Shown: piece by piece, positions 59,498-64,000 of the stretch
Layout: every line of letters starts with the position of its first letter
Numbering within the stretch: the stretch's first letter is position 1
Source: Flavobacterium sp. CF136
GTDB taxonomy: Bacteria > Bacteroidota > Bacteroidia > Flavobacteriales > Flavobacteriaceae
Reading direction: 5' to 3'
Length of the DNA stretch: 64,000 nucleotides
NCBI RefSeq assembly: GCF_000282055.1
Contig: NZ_AKJZ01000007.1
Coordinates: 118,088 to 182,087 of the forward strand
Notes under the pieces: model-generated
The model's database searches: none
What the model saw: the letters and a program-made list of their open reading frames with translations, nothing else
Told to the model about the DNA's origin: nothing
Translations under genes and position numbers: made by a program

Positions 59498-61357
59498 ATG
59501 AAAAAAATAATTTACACATTCGCTCTTGCAGCAGCTTTTTGGAGTTGTAAGACAGGGAGCGCATCAAGCTCTGCAAAAAATAACACAGTAGCTGTTAATA
59601 TTAATCTTACTGATGTAAAAGATGATAAGGTTTTGGTAACCATTACAGTTCCCGAAATAAAAAAAGATGAAGTTGTTTACAGTATTCCTAAAACAGTTCC
59701 AGGAACATACTCTACCGATAATTATGGTAAATATTCAGATGGATTTAAGGCTTTTGATGCTAAAGGAAATACTTTAACTGTAAAAAGAATTGATGATAAC
59801 TCCTGGTCCATTTCAGATGCAAAAAAATTAAAAACCATTACATATTTGGTCGGAGATACTTTTGATACTGAAAAAGGTACTGGTTTTGGTAATGATGATG
59901 TGTTTTCGCCAGCCGGAACAAACATCAATGCAGGTAAAAACTTCCTTGTAAATACCCACGGTTTTGTTGGGTATTTTCAGGATAAACTAGATGTTCCTTA
60001 CAAAGTTACAATTACACATCCAGAAACACTTTGGGGAGCAACTTCTATGACAGACGAAGATGCAAGCAAAACCAGTGATGTTTTTGTGACACCGCGTTAC
60101 GCTGTTTTAGTAGAAAATCCGATAATGTATTCTAAACCGGATTATACTACATTTAATGTTAATGGAATGGATATTTTAATAGCTGTTTATTCTCCTACAG
60201 GAAAATTTACCGCTGAAAGTATTACACCGGAAATGAAAACAATGATGACGGCTCAAAAAAACTTTTTAGGAAAAGTAAATGCTACTAAAAAATATACCGT
60301 TTTATTGTACCTGTCAAGTTTAGCAAAAGATGATGCCCATGGATTTGGGGCTTTGGAACATCCTACAGCCACGACTGTAGTTCTTCCTGAGTCAATGCCA
60401 AAAGAAAAATTGGTAGAATCGATGAAAGATGTGGTTTCACATGAATTTTTCCATATCGTAACCCCGCTGACAATTCATTCAAAAGAAATCCAGTATTTTG
60501 ATTATAATGCACCAAAAATGTCAGAACATTTATGGATGTATGAAGGTGTAACAGAGTATTTTGCCAATCTTTTTCAAATCAATCAGGGTCTGATCAGTGA
60601 AGCTGAGTTTTATACTCGTATTGCTGATAAAATTGAAGGGGCAAAAGGTTTAAATGATACAATGTCATTTACTACAATGAGTAAAAATGTTTTGGAACAG
60701 CCCTACAAAGACCAATATTTAAATGTGTATCAAAAAGGAGCATTAATAGGGATGTGTATTGATATCATTATTAGAGAAAAAAGTAATGGAGAAAGAGGTA
60801 TTCTTGATTTAATGCACAAGTTATCAGAAGAGTATGGCGTTAATAAACCATTTAATGATGATGAGCTTTTTGCTAAGATAACTGAATTGACTTATCCTGA
60901 GGTGGGAGAGTTTTTAAAGACTTATGTTGCAGGAACAACTCCAATTCCTTATGATACTTTTTTAGCAAAAGTAGGCGTCACTAAAGCATCTGAAAAAACA
61001 GCAGGATCAATTTTCTTAAAAGGACAAACTCCATATATAGCTATTGACCCAAAAACAAAAATAATAAGTGTTCGTTCAGATATTGAATTGAACCCATTTT
61101 TCACTAATTTAAACCTTAAAGGAGGAGACGTTATTTCATCAATAAATAATAAGCCCTATACACTGGATAATATTTATGATTTAATTGGGGAGAGCGAAAA
61201 CTGGAAAGAGAATGACGCTATTATAGTTCAAATAAAACGTAACGGTGTTGAACAAACAATCAAAGGAACAGTAAAATTTCCATACGAAGAAAAAGAAACT
61301 TTTAAAGCTACTGATGCATCTAAAGACAAACTTAGAAATGCATGGTTAAAAGGTTAA
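59498..61357 (+). CDS. M61 family metallopeptidase (glycyl aminopeptidase-like), lipoprotein
   Basis: A 619-residue zinc peptidase with a type II signal peptide (lipobox AAAFWSC, Cys near residue 17), so it is anchored on the outer side of a membrane. The N-terminal region is beta-rich; the catalytic HEFFH is at about 315-319 with the third ligand Glu in WMYEGVTEY (about 349), as in gluzincins. FGALEHPTATTVVL precedes the zinc motif. A PDZ-like domain occupies the last 100 residues (NLKGGDVISSINNKPYTLDNIYDLIGE). It probably degrades peptides or proteins in the envelope. Confidence 0.92.
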   Translation: MKKIIYTFALAAAFWSCKTGSASSSAKNNTVAVNINLTDVKDDKVLVTITVPEIKKDEVVYSIPKTVPGTYSTDNYGKYSDGFKAFDAKGNTLTVKRIDDNSWSISDAKKLKTITYLVGDTFDTEKGTGFGNDDVFSPAGTNINAGKNFLVNTHGFVGYFQDKLDVPYKVTITHPETLWGATSMTDEDASKTSDVFVTPRYAVLVENPIMYSKPDYTTFNVNGMDILIAVYSPTGKFTAESITPEMKTMMTAQKNFLGKVNATKKYTVLLYLSSLAKDDAHGFGALEHPTATTVVLPESMPKEKLVESMKDVVSHEFFHIVTPLTIHSKEIQYFDYNAPKMSEHLWMYEGVTEYFANLFQINQGLISEAEFYTRIADKIEGAKGLNDTMSFTTMSKNVLEQPYKDQYLNVYQKGALIGMCIDIIIREKSNGERGILDLMHKLSEEYGVNKPFNDDELFAKITELTYPEVGEFLKTYVAGTTPIPYDTFLAKVGVTKASEKTAGSIFLKGQTPYIAIDPKTKIISVRSDIELNPFFTNLNLKGGDVISSINNKPYTLDNIYDLIGESENWKENDAIIVQIKRNGVEQTIKGTVKFPYEEKETFKATDASKDKLRNAWLKG

Positions 61358-61373
61358 GATAAAGTAATAAACA

Positions 61374-61408
61374 AAAGAGCCCCTAAATTTATTTTTAGGG
61401 GCTTTTTG
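61374..61408. terminator. Bidirectional terminator between convergent peptidase genes
   Basis: AGCCCCTAAA and TTTAGGGGCT pair over 10 GC-richer bases, with A- and T-runs on the two outer sides. It sits between the M61 and S9 peptidase genes and can serve both. Confidence 0.92.
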
Positions 61409-61423
61409 TTTTATAAAATGAAA

Positions 61424-63835
61424 TTAGTTTTTTAAATATTTTTCTAAGAATTGGTCTTGTTCCCAAAGCAAATGCAGAATGTTTTCTTTAGCAACATAGC
61501 TATGGGCTTCTTTAGGTAAAATCACCATTCTTGCCGGTGCCCCTAATCCTTTTAAAGCTTGAAAATAACGCTCTGTCTGCAAAGTAAAAGTACCTGGATT
61601 ATTATCAGCTTCACCATGAACCAATAAAATTGGCGTTTTCATTTTATCAGCATTCATAAAAGGAGACATCGTATTGTAAACTTCCGGAGCTTCCCAGTAA
61701 TTACGCTGTTCTGTCTGAAATCCGAAAGGGGTTAAAGTTCTGTTATAAGCTCCGCTTCGTGCAATTCCACAGGCAAAAAGATTAGAATGTGTCAATAAAT
61801 TAGCGGTCATAAATGCACCATAGGAATGTCCTCCAACAGCAACTTTTTTGCGGTTAATATATCCTAAAGCGTCTACTGCATTAATTGCTGCTTCGGCATT
61901 ATCAACCAGCTGTGAAATGAAATTATCATTAGGCTCTGTAGTACCTTCACCAATAATAGGAAAAGCAGCATCATCTAAAACCACATATCCTTTGGTTACC
62001 CAATATACAAATGATCCGTAGTAAGGAAATGTAAATTCATTTGAGTTTTGAGTGGACTGCCCGGCACTGTTTTTATCTTTATATTCTGCGGGATAAGCCC
62101 AGATTAACAAAGGCAGTTTCTCTTTTTTTACCTTATCGTAACCTGCAGGTAAATATAATGTTCCTGAAAGTTCAACACCGTCTTTTCGTTTGTATTTGAT
62201 TACTTCTTTGCTGACATTTTTAATACTTTCAAATGGATTTTTAAAAGATGTAATTGGTGTCAGGCTATTTTGTTTTTTGATGTTTCTGAAATAATAATTC
62301 GGATACTCACTTTTAGATTGAATCTGAACTAAAACTTTTCCGTTTTTAAAATCTTCAATTTCTAATAAATCTTCTTTTTTATCTTTATAAGCAGAAGTGT
62401 AAATATGCTTAGATTTCAATGTTTTTAAATTGAACTCATCTATAAACGGATACTGGCCGTCTTTGGTAAACCCTTCGCCAATACGATATGCATTATCATT
62501 CTCTATTGCTAATACATATTTGTTGTATTCATTTTTTGTAGTTTCAAAAACACCCGGATTTGAATAAATATCCTGTGAATTTCTATCCGAAATCACTTTT
62601 GGCTGCTCTTCAGGATTTGAGGGGTTTACCAAATATGTTTTAGTATTACGAGTGTCATACCATTCATCTGTGACGATTGCTATATTGTCATTTCCCCATG
62701 TGATGCTATTAAAACGCTGAGGTGTTTTTATTAATGTGGCTGGATTATTTGCAAAAGGTGCTTCCCAAAGAAAAACTTCGTCTCTAAAATCTGTTTTTTT
62801 AGCAGGATCACCTTCGTCTAAAGCTACGACATAGGATAAAGTCGCCGGTTTGTCATTTCTCCATGTCATTTCTCTTTTTCCTTTTCTGACAGCCATAAAA
62901 CCTTTTGGGATTATTTCGTTTAGCGGGACTTCGTTTACTGTTTTTATTTCTGTTCCGTTTTTATCATAAACGATTGTTTTGGATGGAAATCGGTTTAATG
63001 GAACAACATATGAAAACGGCTTTTGAATAGTGGTTAACATAATATAATTTCCATCTGGCGAAATTCTTTCTCCCGCATACATTGCTGCTTCTTTAAATAA
63101 TGCAGCAGTTCCGTTAAGATTGATTTTATACAGTTGAGAAGTGATGACGTTTTCAAAATTAATCTCATCATTTTTGTTTTTCAACATATCTGGATAGGTT
63201 CTGTTTTGAGATTTTTCTCCGGAAGTGTTTGAAATTATTGGCCCTTTTGGAAGATCTTTTTTAGAATCAACTAATGGCTGCCTGTTTTTAACAAGCATTT
63301 TTACTAAAATGGTTTCGTTATCTAAAAACCAGCTAAAAGGATTGCCAAGGTTTGCATTTACAGTTGCTTCGGTAAGTTTTTTTGCTTTTGCACCGGCAAC
63401 ATCTAAAACCCACAGTTCAACACCGGAATTTGTAGTGTGCGAAAATAAAATTTTCTTGTCATTGGGAGACCACAGTATATTGCTTATTTTAGGATTGTCC
63501 GGTAATCCGGTCACCTGTACTTCATTAGTACTGCTTATTTTTCGTACTTTTAAATTGTTGATGTAAGTTACAGTACTTGAAATGTTTGTTGTCGGGTTAA
63601 TTCTCAAACCACCCAAACGAAGTTCTTCCTGATTTAGATCATCCAAAGTTTTATAAGTACTCCTGTACGATAAAAGCATATACTCTTTTTTAGTATCCAT
63701 TGATACAGAAGGCGCTCTTTCGTAATCTGCCAAATCCAAAATAGATTTAGAAGGTTTTTGGTACGTTAGATTTTCTTGTGCGAAAGCAATACAGCCAATG
63801 TTTAAAAACAAGAGCAGGCTAACCTTTAGTTTCAT
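61424..63835 (-). CDS. Secreted S9 prolyl-oligopeptidase-like peptidase (glutamyl endopeptidase type)
   Basis: An 803-residue serine peptidase with a signal peptide (residues 1-20, ending IAFAQ). The N-terminal part (about 25-530) is beta-propeller-like, and an alpha/beta hydrolase follows. Catalytic Ser is in VGGHSYGAFMTANLL (about residue 672), Asp in LVHGEADNNPG and His in LPKEAHSYVAKENI. The C-terminal blocks ARSGAYNRTLTPFGFQ and MSPFMNADKMKTPILLVHGE are very close to plant chloroplast glutamyl endopeptidase (CGEP) as I remember it, so cleavage after Glu is likely. It is a single gene. Confidence 0.92.
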   Translation of the reverse strand: MKLKVSLLLFLNIGCIAFAQENLTYQKPSKSILDLADYERAPSVSMDTKKEYMLLSYRSTYKTLDDLNQEELRLGGLRINPTTNISSTVTYINNLKVRKISSTNEVQVTGLPDNPKISNILWSPNDKKILFSHTTNSGVELWVLDVAGAKAKKLTEATVNANLGNPFSWFLDNETILVKMLVKNRQPLVDSKKDLPKGPIISNTSGEKSQNRTYPDMLKNKNDEINFENVITSQLYKINLNGTAALFKEAAMYAGERISPDGNYIMLTTIQKPFSYVVPLNRFPSKTIVYDKNGTEIKTVNEVPLNEIIPKGFMAVRKGKREMTWRNDKPATLSYVVALDEGDPAKKTDFRDEVFLWEAPFANNPATLIKTPQRFNSITWGNDNIAIVTDEWYDTRNTKTYLVNPSNPEEQPKVISDRNSQDIYSNPGVFETTKNEYNKYVLAIENDNAYRIGEGFTKDGQYPFIDEFNLKTLKSKHIYTSAYKDKKEDLLEIEDFKNGKVLVQIQSKSEYPNYYFRNIKKQNSLTPITSFKNPFESIKNVSKEVIKYKRKDGVELSGTLYLPAGYDKVKKEKLPLLIWAYPAEYKDKNSAGQSTQNSNEFTFPYYGSFVYWVTKGYVVLDDAAFPIIGEGTTEPNDNFISQLVDNAEAAINAVDALGYINRKKVAVGGHSYGAFMTANLLTHSNLFACGIARSGAYNRTLTPFGFQTEQRNYWEAPEVYNTMSPFMNADKMKTPILLVHGEADNNPGTFTLQTERYFQALKGLGAPARMVILPKEAHSYVAKENILHLLWEQDQFLEKYLKN

Positions 63836-63898
63836 AATTTTTATTTTTTGTTATTTAAAAAGTGTAATTATTACCTGTTGGATGTAATTCAAAATAGG

Positions 63899-63959
63899 TG
63901 TCAGGCTGAGCGGAGTCGAGCCCTTTGAAGTAAAAAGTTCGACTTCGCTCAGGATAACA
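63899..63959. repeat. REP-like palindrome (TGTCAGGCTGAGCGGAGTCGA family)
   Basis: Left arm TGTCAGGCTGAGCGGAGTCGA (63899-63919) and right arm TCGACTTCGCTCAGGATAACA (63939-63959) are inverted copies with 17 of 21 bases matching, around a 19-base loop. A related half-element lies at 31993-32022. It is GC-richer than its surroundings, which suits a repetitive extragenic palindrome. Confidence 0.75.
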
Positions 63960-64000
63960 ATGATTTCTGGAAGTATAAAGATGTTTTACTCAAATTTATA

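Noticed and set aside
1..64000. CRISPR arrays, insertion sequences, integrases or phage genes
   Set aside because: No regularly spaced repeats, transposase motifs or integrase residues were seen on either strand.

Overview
The window is chromosomal DNA from a member of the Bacteroidota, most likely Flavobacterium or a close relative in the Flavobacteriaceae. The evidence is its low GC content, promoters of the form TTTG-N19-TAnnTTTG, a lack of strong Shine-Dalgarno sequences, and gene families typical of flavobacteria (PorV-like protein, DUF4105, DUF2723, DUF2805, CGEP-like S9 peptidase, secreted MsrB/MsrA). No phage, insertion sequence, rRNA or CRISPR array was seen.

Region 1 (1-22226, all on +) is a surface-polysaccharide locus of about 22 kb with very tight, often overlapping genes. 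It holds twelve predicted glycosyltransferases (the first cut by the window edge). It also has a sialic-acid pathway (neuA, a methyltransferase-like gene, neuB, neuC), with neuB and neuC strongly resembling the meningococcal N-acetylneuraminate enzymes. A GT-B protein of unknown specificity directly follows neuC and is the best candidate sialyltransferase. O-acylation genes follow (hexapeptide acetyltransferase, MBOAT acyltransferase and an SGNH-like partner). The locus ends with a Wzy-type polymerase and a polyprenyl-phosphate sugar-1-phosphate transferase. No flippase is visible, so it probably lies left of the window. The logic is a Wzx/Wzy-type O-antigen or capsule carrying sialic acid and acyl groups.

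Region 2 (22234-46224) is mainly housekeeping and envelope genes: an Lnb-like DUF4105 membrane protein, a PorV-like outer-membrane protein, pssA, a GH25 lysozyme, lptB, tatC, kdsD, recQ, an FAD-dependent dehydrogenase, a secreted protein of alginate-lyase (PL7) fold whose catalytic motifs are all altered, a secreted M24 aminopeptidase, secreted msrB-msrA, an idi/PTPS/bcp/manA group, tRNA-Thr and polA.

Region 3 (46225-50700) holds the most unusual arrangement. An OmpR-family response regulator and histidine kinase are flanked by two small paralogous genes for secreted lysine-rich peptides. Each peptide gene has the same promoter geometry: two TCTTCAT repeats at 11-bp pitch, a 10-bp gap, then a TAnnTTTG -7 box. 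This looks like a PhoB-type operator serving a locally encoded regulon. The peptide genes also share similar terminators.

Region 4 (50740-64000) has a thioredoxin-fold protein without active-site cysteines, a NodB-type deacetylase, a very large DUF2723 membrane protein, tRNA-Gln, a DUF4369 lipoprotein, membrane proteins (EamA, DoxX-like, AqpZ, GlsB), a DUF2805 protein, an M61 metallopeptidase lipoprotein and a CGEP-like S9 peptidase. Several degenerate intergenic repeats are scattered between convergent genes.
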